From positions 23,453,454 through 23,517,453 of the forward strand of contig JAJLRJ010000010.1 of assembly GCA_024195265.1 (NCBI GenBank): a stretch of DNA of 64,000 nt, in the 5' to 3' direction. This DNA comes from Dendrophyllia cribrosa. Its lineage: Eukaryota; Cnidaria; Anthozoa; Scleractinia; Dendrophylliidae. Positions 8,166-16,974 of the stretch are shown in pieces (positions within the stretch are counted from its first letter, which is position 1; each line of letters starts with the position of its first letter). The notes beneath the pieces were generated by a model. That model saw only the letters and a program-made list of their open reading frames with translations. It was not told the DNA's origin and did not search any database. The position numbers were made by a program, and so were the translations under genes.

Positions 8166-8182
8166 TGGTTTCTTCAATTGGG
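8166..8182 (-). promoter_or_regulatory. CAATTG early-type box
   Basis: Minus-strand CCAATTGAAGAAACCAC, with CAATTG at 8175-8180, 33 bases before ATG 8142. The box overlaps the stop codon of the upstream gene (AAT TGA). Confidence 0.5.
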
Positions 8183-8416
8183 AATCAACGCCACAAGTTG
8201 TTGTGAAGTCAGTCTTTGTGTGGCTTCAAGAATATATTGCGGTACAATGGATGGAAGCGCAGAAGGAATTATTTGCTCTCGAGTTTCTTCAAAGAATTTA
8301 CAGCTGTAACATTTGCCTTTTCTGCATACACAACAACAAAGACTTCCGTGTCTTGAAAGGTTAAATGACATTCGTTTAGCTGATTGTGTCAGAAGACCCT
8401 TTCTTCCTTTCCCCAT
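8174..8416 (-). CDS. Small cysteine-cluster protein near the element end
   Basis: 80 residues if started at ATG 8416. An in-frame ATG at 8494 would add 26 residues, but the CAATTG box lies inside that extension, so I prefer 8416. It has a dense cysteine cluster, CCCVCRKGKCYSCKF, near residue 28-42, consistent with a small zinc-binding protein. It is the last gene before the terminal palindrome. No family recognised. Confidence 0.42.
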   Translation of the reverse strand: MGKGRKGLLTQSAKRMSFNLSRHGSLCCCVCRKGKCYSCKFFEETREQIIPSALPSIVPQYILEATQRLTSQQLVALIPN

Positions 8417-8433
8417 TGTTACAATGAGAGGAG

Positions 8434-8450
8434 TGGTTTCTTCAATTGGT
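8434..8450 (-). promoter_or_regulatory. CAATTG early-type box
   Basis: Minus-strand CCAATTGAAGAAACCAC, identical over this stretch to the box at 8166-8182; CAATTG at 8443-8448, 27 bases before ATG 8416. Confidence 0.5.
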
Positions 8451-8596
8451 GATGCCTCGCTTGCCGTTGCGGGCGGGCTCGGTGAAAAACGCATTTGACC
8501 CTCCGCTTAAAAAGGTGGTCGAAAAATTGGCAGCCAAAACAAAATCGTTCGCTCCACTGACTCCCCGCTCACAGAAAATGAGGGAGGGACATCTCA

Positions 8597-8721
8597 AGTA
8601 GTTAGTAGAGCGCTTCTCAAATACAATTTTTTGAGACCATCAACAATTTTTCCGATCGAAGTGAGGAAAAATTGTTGATCGGCTCAAAAAATGGTATTTG
8701 AGAAGCGCTCTACTAACTACT
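8597..8721. repeat. Terminal palindrome of Polinton A
   Basis: 125-base near-perfect hairpin. The outer arms are AGTAGTTAGTAGAGCGC and its complement, ending CTACTAACTACT. The centre is near GATCGAAGTGAGG. It marks the right end of Polinton A; termini beginning AG fit what is known of Polintons. The six bases CAGAGT that follow are the expected target-site duplicate. Confidence 0.72.
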
Positions 8722-10803
8722 CAGAGTGAATATCGGAATTTTCCTCAGAATCCATAGGGTGACACTGTTCCTCTGGGTCAATAGACGGGGTGTCTATTTC
8801 ATGTCCATCACGGTCAGCGTCGTGGACAACAGAAGGATATGGTATATCAATTCCATATTCATCGTCAGAACTTTCTTCATTGCCTCCGGAGGGAGATACT
8901 TGTAGTGCAGTGCGGGTAGGTTGGGTCAACTTGCGAAACCCTCTCTTGTAGCCTGGCGGATCTAATGTAAGGCATCACAGGGAAGGAGCAAATTACGGTG
9001 TAGTACTCTCTGTTTGCCACGGCCATGCTCGGGTTTTATTCGGTAGACTGGGCTGTCAGATATACGTTCTTCGACTACATGTATTTGCTGTTCCCAGTGT
9101 GAACGGAGTTTCCCGGATCCTCCTCTTTCTGAGAGATTTCTCACAAGTACACGGTCACCAGGGCGTAGAACAGCACTAGGAGCTTTCCTGTCATAATACG
9201 CTTTACCTCTGACAGATGATTTCTCAGTTCGCCTGGATGATAGGGCGTATGCTTGTCGCATTTCTGTTTGCCATTTCTTTACATAATCCGGGTAATCACA
9301 CTGCTGATCGTCGTTGCCTACATCAAACATCAGGTCAACTGGTAAACGTGGCGTACGGCCAAACATTAGGTAAAATGGAGAATAGCCAGTGGCTTCATGC
9401 TTTGTACAATTGTAAGCATGGATGAGTTTGTTCAAAGAGTCTTTCCAGTTTGCCTTCTTTTCCTCCGGTAGGGTTCTCAACATTGATAGCAGGGTACGGT
9501 TCATGCGCTCCACCTGTCCGTTGCCCTGTGGGTGATATGGGGTGGTCCGAGATTTAGTCACCCCAGTCAGGCGTTCAAGGTGATGAAACAATTTGTTTTC
9601 AAACTCTCCACCTTGATCGTGGTGTATACGTGCAGGAAAACCAAACCTTGGAATAAACTCGTTGTAGATCTTCTCAGCAGCTGTGCGGGCTGTCTTGTTG
9701 CGTGTCGCATACGCTTGTGCATATCTAGTAAAATGGTCGACAATAAGCAATACGTATTCATATCCACCCTTTCTCTTGTCCAGATGTAGAAAATCGATGG
9801 ACACCAGTTCAAAGGGTGCCGATGTCATTATGCTGCTCATAGGTGCCTTGGCAGTCGTGTTAGGTTTCTTCTGTTTAAGGCATGTGCACCTGTGTTTCAC
9901 AAACTGTTCAATGTCATCATACATATGGGGCCAGTAAAAGCGAGATCTTGCCAGATCAGCTACTCTTTCCACTCCGAGGTGTCCCATCTCTACATGAAGT
10001 TCCTTTAACACCAATGGTATAAACTGCTTCGGCAGGACTAATTGTATGTTAGAGCTAGTTCGTCGCCGTAGAATACCATTATCATCAATTTCCAGTTTGT
10101 TCCATTCTCGTACCAGGGTGGTGACATCACGGGGATCGTGTTTCAGTTGGGTTCCATGCGGTCTGGCTCCATGGGACTTGTATTGGATTACTCGACTAAT
10201 AACAGTGTCCTTGTGCTGTGCACCCTTGATTTCTTGTGGGCTGAATGTCTTCATGTCTAGATCTCCAAGTGTAAGTTCAGCTGTTGTCAAACCACCAGTG
10301 ATCGCTGTTATCCACGGAGTTGTACCTTTTGACTGTTCCCTCACTGCTTCGATTGTGGCTCCAAGGACTTCCTGAGATACTTCTTCGGTACAGGTTCTCA
10401 TGTATCTGTCCATGTCTAATGGCATCCTTGACAGAACATCTGCGTCAACATTCAAGTGACCAGGCCTATACTTGATGGTAAAATTATAGTCCGCCAATTC
10501 CTCCACCCATCTATGACCGGTTGCATTCAACTTGGCCGATGACATAACGTACGTCAGTGGGTTGTTGTCGGTGAATACAACGAAAGACGGCGCATAGAAT
10601 AGATAGTCCCGGAATTTGTCAGTGATGGCCCATTTCAGGGCCAGAAATTCCAGTTTCCCGGAATGAAGATGATAGTTACGCTCTGCTGGTGTGAGTGTCC
10701 TTGAGCCGTATCCAACAACTCTCAGCTTGCCCTCCTGTTCCTGATACAGGACCGCTCCAAGGCCTTCACACGAGGCGTCTGTGTGTAACAAATGGTTTCT
10801 CAA
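8722..10803 (-). pseudogene. pol: Gypsy 1 pol: RNase H and integrase part
   Basis: A long open stretch (8962-10803, 613 codons) encodes RNase H ([30 protein letters not shown]) and integrase: an HHCC zinc finger (MGHLGVERV ... CTCLKQKK) and the catalytic core with Asp in SIDFLHLD, Asp in [11 protein letters not shown] and Glu in [12 protein letters not shown]. The C-terminal beta-barrel region ends [14 protein letters not shown] further 71-codon tail in another frame (8717-8929), Glu/Asp/Ser-rich, runs to the Polinton A junction and takes its stop from it. It is separated from the RT part by a frame change near 10790. Confidence 0.83.
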
Positions 10804-12075
10804 AGTCAGGGTAAGCCATCACTCCTGGCTGCAACAAAAGGTCGACTAAGAGGTTTAGTCGTTCTTGATGTTGTTCAGTCCAATTGATTTGTTGGTTTGA
10901 TGACAGTTGTCCTCCTGGAGGTGTCGACCTCTTGGGCTCTTTCCGTTTCCCAGTTGTAATGCCTTGGTTACTTATGCCTTTAGCTGATGACAGCAGGTCA
11001 TAGAATGGCTTAGCTAGTCTGGAGAAGTCCTTTATGTACTGCCGGTAATAGCTAATGAAACCGAGGAGTTTGCGTAGGGCACCTACAGTCTTTGGCTTCA
11101 TTTCTTTGAGGGCTGTTACGGCTGCCAGATCAGCGGGATCCATTGTGTAACCATCCGCTGTAACTATCTTTCCCAAGTAACGAACACTTGGCTTAAACAG
11201 ATCACACTTCTTTGCCTTAAGTTTAATGCCATGTCCTTGCAAACGTTTCAGTACCTGTCTTACATCTTCTACATGCTCCATAAACGTTTTACTATATTCT
11301 AGGATGTCGTCCAGGTAGGGGATACATATCTCATCTCGCAAGCCCTCTAAGCAGTTCTCCATGTACCTCTGATAAGCTGCTGGGGCATTTTTTAGACCAA
11401 ATGGAATGCGGTTCCATTGGTACAACCCCCAAGGTGTGATGAATGCTGTTAAGTGGCGGTGTTCTTCTGCTACGAATCCCTGGTGATACGCTTTCCCTGG
11501 TCGAGAACTGAGAAGTGGGTGTTACCACTAAGGCTGTTCAGGATGTCTTGGATACGGGGGATCGGTTGGCGATCATCTTTGGTTTTGCTGTTTAATTGAC
11601 GATAATCGACACATAATCTCAAGGTACCATCTTTTGTTCTGACGCAAACCACTGGTGATGAATATGGTGACTTTGATTTGCTTATCCAACCACGAGTAAT
11701 CATGTCTTGCAGATGCGCTTTTACCTCTCCGTACAAGGGTTTTGGGATGGAGTTGTAAGTTTTCTGCACTGGCTTATCATCATTAAGGTTAATATCAAGT
11801 TCCAATTCCCTAGCATAACCAATGTCACCGTCATCCATAGCAAAGGCTCCGGACTCCTCCTTTAACATTGCCTCTACTATTCCTCTCTGTTCACATGACA
11901 AATGGTTCAGGTCAACTGGTGGAACCCATTGTCCTTCTCCTTCTTCGAACTTTTCAGACTTTCGATTACCATCAGTTGCATCATTTCCGATGTTAGCTTC
12001 CTCTGTAACACTACTTCTGCTTTCAGGCTCCTCTTGCTTGTTGTCTTCGAATGGCAATGGGGTAACAGACTGCAC
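10766..12075 (-). pseudogene. pol: Gypsy 1 pol: reverse transcriptase part, frameshifted
   Basis: RT fingers/palm in one frame (11470-12075: [43 protein letters not shown]) and the catalytic palm in another (10766-11425: [19 protein letters not shown]; the YxDD box as [28 protein letters not shown]). The break falls near 11430-11480, just after the first catalytic Asp motif. Another frame change links it to the protease frame near 12150. The element cannot make full Pol without several corrections. Confidence 0.83.
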
Positions 12076-13189
12076 TAACTGTATCGTGCCCAGTTCGGTA
12101 CGTTTGTGTAAAGTTATCCCTCTCTGTGTCTGGTTGCATACTGGGATAAATATTCTGCTCGACGACCCGGCCTGGATCTTTCACTTCTAGTCCCTCAGGC
12201 CACATCCCGTCTTCCTTAGGTTCAAACACAACTGGTACATCTTCCTCTAATGCCCCAAAGTGCACTGGACACTTAATCCTTACACTCTCTCCTGGTGCTA
12301 GATGTATGTCATGCTTTCCAACTCTAAGCACCCCGGTATCAGCCTCCTTTTCCTTGGTTCGAAGGAAGTTAACAAGCGATTTTGCCTTGCCTCCGACTAC
12401 TGATGGAAATGAATCATTCACTATTTGCGTTAAAACATTTGGGGCGTCAGGACTCCCATTTCTTTTTATCACCTCTTCAATGACATTAAACCCGATGATG
12501 GGATGTTCTTGGTTATCCTGACTTCCTACGAGTATGGGAATTGTCAATAGTTCAGACTCTTCGTTCCCTCCGGCTAGCTGAAAATTTACCTTGACCCAAC
12601 CATTATATGGAATTTCCGTACCATTTACAGCTTGAAGATTCAGTTCCTCTCCCTCCAGTAACTCACTGATGTCTCTTACTGGTTCTTCAGGTAAATGAAT
12701 CTCTTTCCAATGCTTCGACATAACACAGACCTGAGAACCAGTATCCCACAGGGCATCCACTCTTCTCCCCTGCAGTACACAGCTTACCATACATCTTCTT
12801 CCCACTAACTTAGTCAATTTTGTACGCTGTCGTGGTGTTAGATGAGAGGGAAATGACGTATTCATGTCTCCAACACTTGCCCTGGTTTGTCTGGATTCCA
12901 CCTCTCTAATGGCTTGGCAAAGTTTTTTGTGTTCCTCCCAATGTGTCCTCTGACACACTTTTGAACAATAATAGCTGGCATGGCACTGTGAGCAGCGTAA
13001 GTGCCTATTGCCCTGTTGTTCCCTTTTCCCGCAATTCATGCATTGTTGGGACTGTTCATGTATCTTCTGGGTTGCCCCCTGTCCCGCGGTGGCGACCCCA
13101 TGCCGTTTCCCTGGAGATGTTCTGGGCTTTGTAACCTTGGTCTGAAACACTGGTAACTGAAATGTCCACGCCCTCCACAACTGAAGCAA
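12023..13189 (-). CDS. pol: Gypsy 1 MYND zinc finger plus aspartic protease
   Basis: 388 codons overlapping the 3' end of gag by 154 bases in a different frame, as expected for frameshift-expressed Pol. Near residues 48-90 it has a MYND-type finger: CMNCGKREQQGNRHLRC, then CHASYYCSKVCQRTHWEEHK with a final Cys. The protease active site is ALWDTGSQVCVMS near residue 150. The last residues before the stop are out of the natural Pol frame, so a frameshift lies near 12150. A MYND finger between nucleocapsid and protease is not part of the textbook Gypsy layout; its role (protein or RNA contact) is unknown. Confidence 0.75.
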   Translation of the reverse strand: MLQLWRAWTFQLPVFQTKVTKPRTSPGKRHGVATAGQGATQKIHEQSQQCMNCGKREQQGNRHLRCSQCHASYYCSKVCQRTHWEEHKKLCQAIREVESRQTRASVGDMNTSFPSHLTPRQRTKLTKLVGRRCMVSCVLQGRRVDALWDTGSQVCVMSKHWKEIHLPEEPVRDISELLEGEELNLQAVNGTEIPYNGWVKVNFQLAGGNEESELLTIPILVGSQDNQEHPIIGFNVIEEVIKRNGSPDAPNVLTQIVNDSFPSVVGGKAKSLVNFLRTKEKEADTGVLRVGKHDIHLAPGESVRIKCPVHFGALEEDVPVVFEPKEDGMWPEGLEVKDPGRVVEQNIYPSMQPDTERDNFTQTYRTGHDTVSAVCYPIAIRRQQARGA

Positions 13190-14394
13190 TGGTCACAACG
13201 GTAACCCACACCTTCTCTTTGGCAACTCAAGCAACCCCTGGGGCGTGACCTCCCCTGCTCTACAAATCTGTATTGATTTGGGGGGCCAGTGTTACGTTGG
13301 TTTCCCATGGTTTCCCTGATGGCTGCTAGTTCTGCTTTCATCTCTCTAACTTCAGTAAGTAAGTTGACTTTTGCTGGCTTTTCCGGGGTCTTACCCTCGG
13401 CCACACCTTGATTTTCACCTGAGGAAAGCATTTGAGCTACTTGTTGTAGGGGGCCCTGTCTCAGGTGCTGTTCAAGCCGGGGGCCAAGCTTTTGACATCG
13501 TTCCATTTCATTGCCAACTGCTTCATTTAGCTTTTCAAACAGTTCTTCATCCGTCACTTCAGCATTTTGAAGGTAAGGCTTTACTTCTGATTTAATACTG
13601 TCACTCTGTAAACCAGTTAGCAATGAGTGTAGGAACATGCATTGGACAAGCTTAGGGTCATACTTCAAATCAGAACCTGCTTCTTGGGAGGCGAACAGTA
13701 CTTTCTGCTTAAGGTCCAGGAGGCGGACAAGAAAGTCCTGGGGGGTTTCAGCACCCTCTTGAACCCCAGAACTGAGCATTTGATACATTTCAGTCGCCCC
13801 TTTTTCTTGGTAGTGGGACCGAAGAATTTTACGTAGGGTGGCTAAAGTCAAATCGGGCTTACCTTCAAGGTAACTTCTTACCCTTAGTCCAGGATTGATC
13901 GCCCGGATGACCGCCTCCGTTACATCCTTTTCGTTGTAGCCACGATTTAACTCAGCGTTAATTTGATGAGCCAAGCTGGTAAAGCTAAGTCGATCCTTTT
14001 GACGCGAATCCCCGATCTGTCCCGATATTTTAAACTCTTTCTTGAATGGTGAGACTGTTGTAAATCCTTTCGATGTATCTACACTCAGCACACTCGCCTC
14101 AGGCTGACCTGATTTCTGCTCGGATGCCTTCTTTTCCGTGTCCTGTTCGCTCTTGACCTTCGCAGGAGATTTCTTCTTCGCCACAACCGTCACTCTCAGT
14201 TTCTGCAATGCTTCTATTTCTAATTCTTCGGCGTCCAAGTATTTAGTAACTCGTTGAATTAGGGCAAGGCGGCCCGTCTCGTTCTCCTTTAACTCGATTT
14301 GTAATTCCACACATAGCTCCCGAAGATTCGCTTCGTCTAACTGACAAACTGCGGCTCTTAATTCGATCTGGGTTTCTTCTACTACGCTGGCCAT
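13036..14394 (-). CDS. gag: Gypsy 1 Gag
   Basis: 452 residues, intact. The N-terminus MASVVEETQIELRAAV contains a SAP-like helical pair (LRELCVELQI ... RLALIQRVTKYLD). The capsid-like middle includes SYLEGKPDLTLATL and a retrotransposon-gag-like helix block. Near residues 390-412 a cysteine-rich nucleocapsid has the zinc knuckle CFSCGGRGHFSYQC, preceded by CLSCQREGVGYRCDHC. It starts 10 bases after the primer-binding site. Confidence 0.85.
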   Translation of the reverse strand: MASVVEETQIELRAAVCQLDEANLRELCVELQIELKENETGRLALIQRVTKYLDAEELEIEALQKLRVTVVAKKKSPAKVKSEQDTEKKASEQKSGQPEASVLSVDTSKGFTTVSPFKKEFKISGQIGDSRQKDRLSFTSLAHQINAELNRGYNEKDVTEAVIRAINPGLRVRSYLEGKPDLTLATLRKILRSHYQEKGATEMYQMLSSGVQEGAETPQDFLVRLLDLKQKVLFASQEAGSDLKYDPKLVQCMFLHSLLTGLQSDSIKSEVKPYLQNAEVTDEELFEKLNEAVGNEMERCQKLGPRLEQHLRQGPLQQVAQMLSSGENQGVAEGKTPEKPAKVNLLTEVREMKAELAAIRETMGNQRNTGPPNQYRFVEQGRSRPRGCLSCQREGVGYRCDHCFSCGGRGHFSYQCFRPRLQSPEHLQGNGMGSPPRDRGQPRRYMNSPNNA

Positions 14395-14403
14395 TCCTCT
14401 GTG

Positions 14404-14420
14404 TCACGTCGGGGTCACCA
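14404..14420 (-). promoter_or_regulatory. Primer-binding site, tRNA-Trp type
   Basis: Minus-strand TGGTGACCCCGACGTGA, two bases after the LTR end. It is complementary to the 3' end of animal tRNA-Trp (TCACGTCGGGGTCACCA) as I remember it, so reverse transcription was probably primed by tRNA-Trp. Confidence 0.7.
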
Positions 14421-14422
14421 AA

Positions 14423-14592
14423 TGTTACACTCCCACAAAATGTTCTTTAATCTTTCTTCGAAAACAGACGCATACACAGAAAACATCGAGTGATCCGACT
14501 TTTTACAACTCGAACTTCGCACATGGGATTCTTTTACATCCCATAATATCAACTCGGGACTAGGCCCAGTCTCTTGCGACTTGCTTGCTACA
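14423..14592 (-). repeat. 5' LTR of Gypsy 1
   Basis: 170 bases, starting TGTAGCAAGC and ending GTGTAACA on the minus strand, giving the standard TG...CA ends. The outer edge abuts resumed Polinton B coding sequence; the inner edge abuts the primer-binding site. The partner LTR is not in the window. Confidence 0.65.
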
Positions 14593-15507
14593 CATAGAGT
14601 TCGGTATCGACCCCAGTTCTGACTTCCGTTTCACATACGGTAAGAACCACGGTCTTGGGAATGTCTACATTGGTGAATATGGAGGTGGCAACATTTCTAC
14701 CGATTACGACTACCCCGATCCAGATCTAGCTCTGTTCAATGATGAGCGCGTGACTGACAGAAACGACCCCAACTATCGCGCCAATGAAATATCTTTCGTC
14801 CGCAACGACCAAGGGGCGGACACCCAGTTCGAGCACTTTGTGCCAAATTACGCACAAGGGCTAACACAGCCAGGGCTCGCGCGTATGAACCAATCAATCG
14901 AGGCCTTTGTGTACTGCATTCTTGGTTCATAAGCCAAAACCCGCAGCAGTATCATTGGAAAAGGAGGCCGGGCGTTCGAAACGCAGAGAGTATTCCTCAC
15001 CCATCTAGAGGAGGCCATAATACTGAACGACATCGCAACGAGCGTGCAGCGATACCAGCTTGCCATCCAAGCAACGAAAGTGCGCCTAGACTTTGCGACA
15101 GCACCCGGAAGCTGGCTCATGCCATCACGCATGGTTAAATTTTTATCAACACAGAGAGCGTGATCGGGTATAACAACAATCTGAAGAAGGCAACGCAAGG
15201 GATGAAGCTGGGTGTGAACAATGATGTTAATCTGGACACAAAAAAAGCCTCACTTCGCCACATGGACGGTGGACCAACAAAGATTAATCCACCAAACAGT
15301 CACCCATCAAACCCGATACATAAAGAGGCTACACAGGCACAGGGCATCGCGCCAGCCCCAGCCACAAGCAAAACACCACATCCCAAACCAGCCACAAGCA
15401 AAACACCACATCCAACACCAGCACAACCCGACCCGCATCACGTAAACAAGGCACTCATGGCTGTGGGTGCGTTTGCTTTGGCAGGCGTTATCGTTTGGTT
15501 TAGATAA
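14593..15507 (+). pseudogene. C-terminal third of the 603-residue Polinton protein, broken
   Basis: Begins with EFGIDPSSDFRFTYGKNHGL, matching residue ~310 onward of the copy A protein. Three breaks are visible: the Gypsy LTR truncates the 5' side; a CAA-to-TAA nonsense change at 14930-14932 follows ILGS; and a short insertion near 15135 shifts the frame. The proline-rich stalk (two near-identical TSKTPHPKPA-type units) and the C-terminal helix (ALMAVGAFALAGVIVWF) remain readable to 15507. It ends 9 bases from the convergent coiled-coil gene. Confidence 0.8.
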
Positions 15508-15516
15508 GCGCAAATC

Positions 15517-16932
15517 TCAAGACCTCGCACGCTTGGTGATCCTTTCAACAAGGAAGGCCACCACGGCAAGGATTAGCAGCCAAGCGTGTTCACCAAGAAT
15601 GGAGATGACCGACCCAGCCGCTTTGAAGATGAAGCTCACAATTGAGCCAATGAGGCCAGGCAAGGCGGCAGCCGCCTTTTTGCCAAGCTCTTTAAGCCCA
15701 TTTCCAATAACCTTGGTGGCCCTTGCCAGGCCATTCAAGGTGGCGAGTACAACAGCGCTGATGGTAATGCCAGCTGCCAGAACAACCGCTTGCAGGGTCC
15801 ATCCGTATTTCTTGAAGATTTCTCTAACCCTCTCTAGCAAGGGCCTTTGTCTTTCCCGCACGTCAATTTCTGTATTGACCCTTGCTAGCTCTTCTTCACG
15901 TTCTGCAACCCGAGCTTCCGCAGCTTCTCTTTCAGAGGGAGACGTGTTCTCATCCTCTATGACGCGCTTGTCTTCCCCGATTTGTCGTTCAAGCTTTTCT
16001 TTGTTCTGTTTCAGTTCGTCCAGTGGTTTTATGGCGTCCTTTTTTTCTTTAAGTTCCTCTAAGCGTCCTTCTAAACCCTTACTGTCAAGCATGAGTTTGT
16101 CGATATCTTTTTGTAGTTTGTCTGCTTGTTTAGCAGCTTTTTGCTTCTTGTCCAGTTCTTTTCGTTTGGCTTGATGCTCAGATTCAAGTTTTCTCTTTTC
16201 ATTTTTCAGTCTTTGTATTGCCTCCGTATCCAGTGGCCCATGTGCATCTTCCTTCTCTTGAATCTGGTCATCAGCCTCTTTGATTCTATTTCTGATGGCA
16301 TCCATGTCGTGGCGAAGTTCTTGTTCTTGTTCACCAGCAAGTGTTTGTTCAGTTTGTTGTAGTTGCTTTTGTTTTGCTTCCCGTTCTTTTTTATTTGCTT
16401 CCCGTGCAGCATTTATTTCAGTTGAAATTTCAGTTGAAGTCTTTCCGAGAGCAGCTTTGATCTCTTTAGAAAGAGAAGCGTTGAGAGTCTTTTCGGTATC
16501 CCCAGGGGTTAATGTGTAAAGAGAATACCATGTTTTTATTATGATATTTTACCTCGATGACGAGTCCACCTGATCTTGGTTTCTCTACGAGCCGGAAATT
16601 AAGTTGGATTCTGTCTATGTTGGGAAACTTTGCCTTAACCTCGTCAAAGGCCATGTCTTCCCTTGTTCTAATTCTCCGGCCTTGAGTATCCCCTGTAATG
16701 AAAGAGGTTTCCGCAGTGTTTGGCCCTTGTTCTTGGGGTAACCTTGTTCTTGTGGCCATAGCCACTTGTTCACACGGTGTGGAAGCAGCACCTGGTTCAA
16801 AGGGGGGCGTTCTTCTTCTGGCACTTGAGATAGATCCCATTGGTTGAAATCGTCATCACCGTCATCATCAACGTCATCCCCTTTGTCTGTGATGAGAGGG
16901 TCTGTGTCTTTTGATTCAACAGCATCTGTCAT
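15517..16932 (-). pseudogene. Polinton coiled-coil membrane protein, frameshifted copy
   Basis: Homologue of the 493-residue gene of copy A. It starts at ATG 16932 (MTDAVESKDTDPLITDK), changes frame near 16800, again near 16480-16520, and continues in the third segment (15517-16305) with the coiled coil and the C-terminal hydrophobic block (GLIGSIVSFIFKAAGSVI; AWLLILAVVAFLVERITK). Two frame changes make it non-functional unless they are assembly errors. Confidence 0.78.
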
Positions 16933-16974
16933 GATGATATATAAATATAAATTTTAAAAACACAAATATATACC
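16933..16974. promoter_or_regulatory. Bidirectional late-type promoter, copy B
   Basis: 42-base A/T spacer between divergent starts. CAAATATATACC precedes the MCP ATG at 16975, and TATATATCATCATG leads into the coiled-coil gene on the other strand. Confidence 0.58.

Larger units (their letters stand above)
1..8721. mobile_element. Polinton/Maverick copy A, right-hand part
   Basis: Virus-like DNA element; the left part lies outside the window. From left to right it carries a major capsid gene, a coiled-coil membrane protein, a 603-residue membrane-anchored protein, two tandem penton-type genes, a 230-residue membrane protein, a VLTF3-like zinc protein and three small zinc-finger ORFs. It ends in a perfect palindrome. 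The right boundary at 8721 is supported because the neighbouring Gypsy ORF stays open up to that base and its stop codon is supplied by the palindrome. All ORFs seen are intact, unlike those of copy B. The integrase, ATPase and polymerase genes are expected left of the window. Confidence 0.88.
8722..14592 (-). mobile_element. Ty3/Gypsy retrotransposon 1, 3' end lost to the Polinton A insertion
   Basis: Reads right to left: 5' LTR (14423-14592), primer-binding site, gag, MYND finger plus protease, reverse transcriptase, RNase H, integrase. It is inserted into the 603-residue gene homologue of Polinton B, whose coding sequence resumes at 14593. The 3' end is missing because Polinton A begins at 8721, so the 3' LTR should lie left of the window. 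Pol is split by at least three frame changes, so the copy is dead. Confidence 0.87.
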
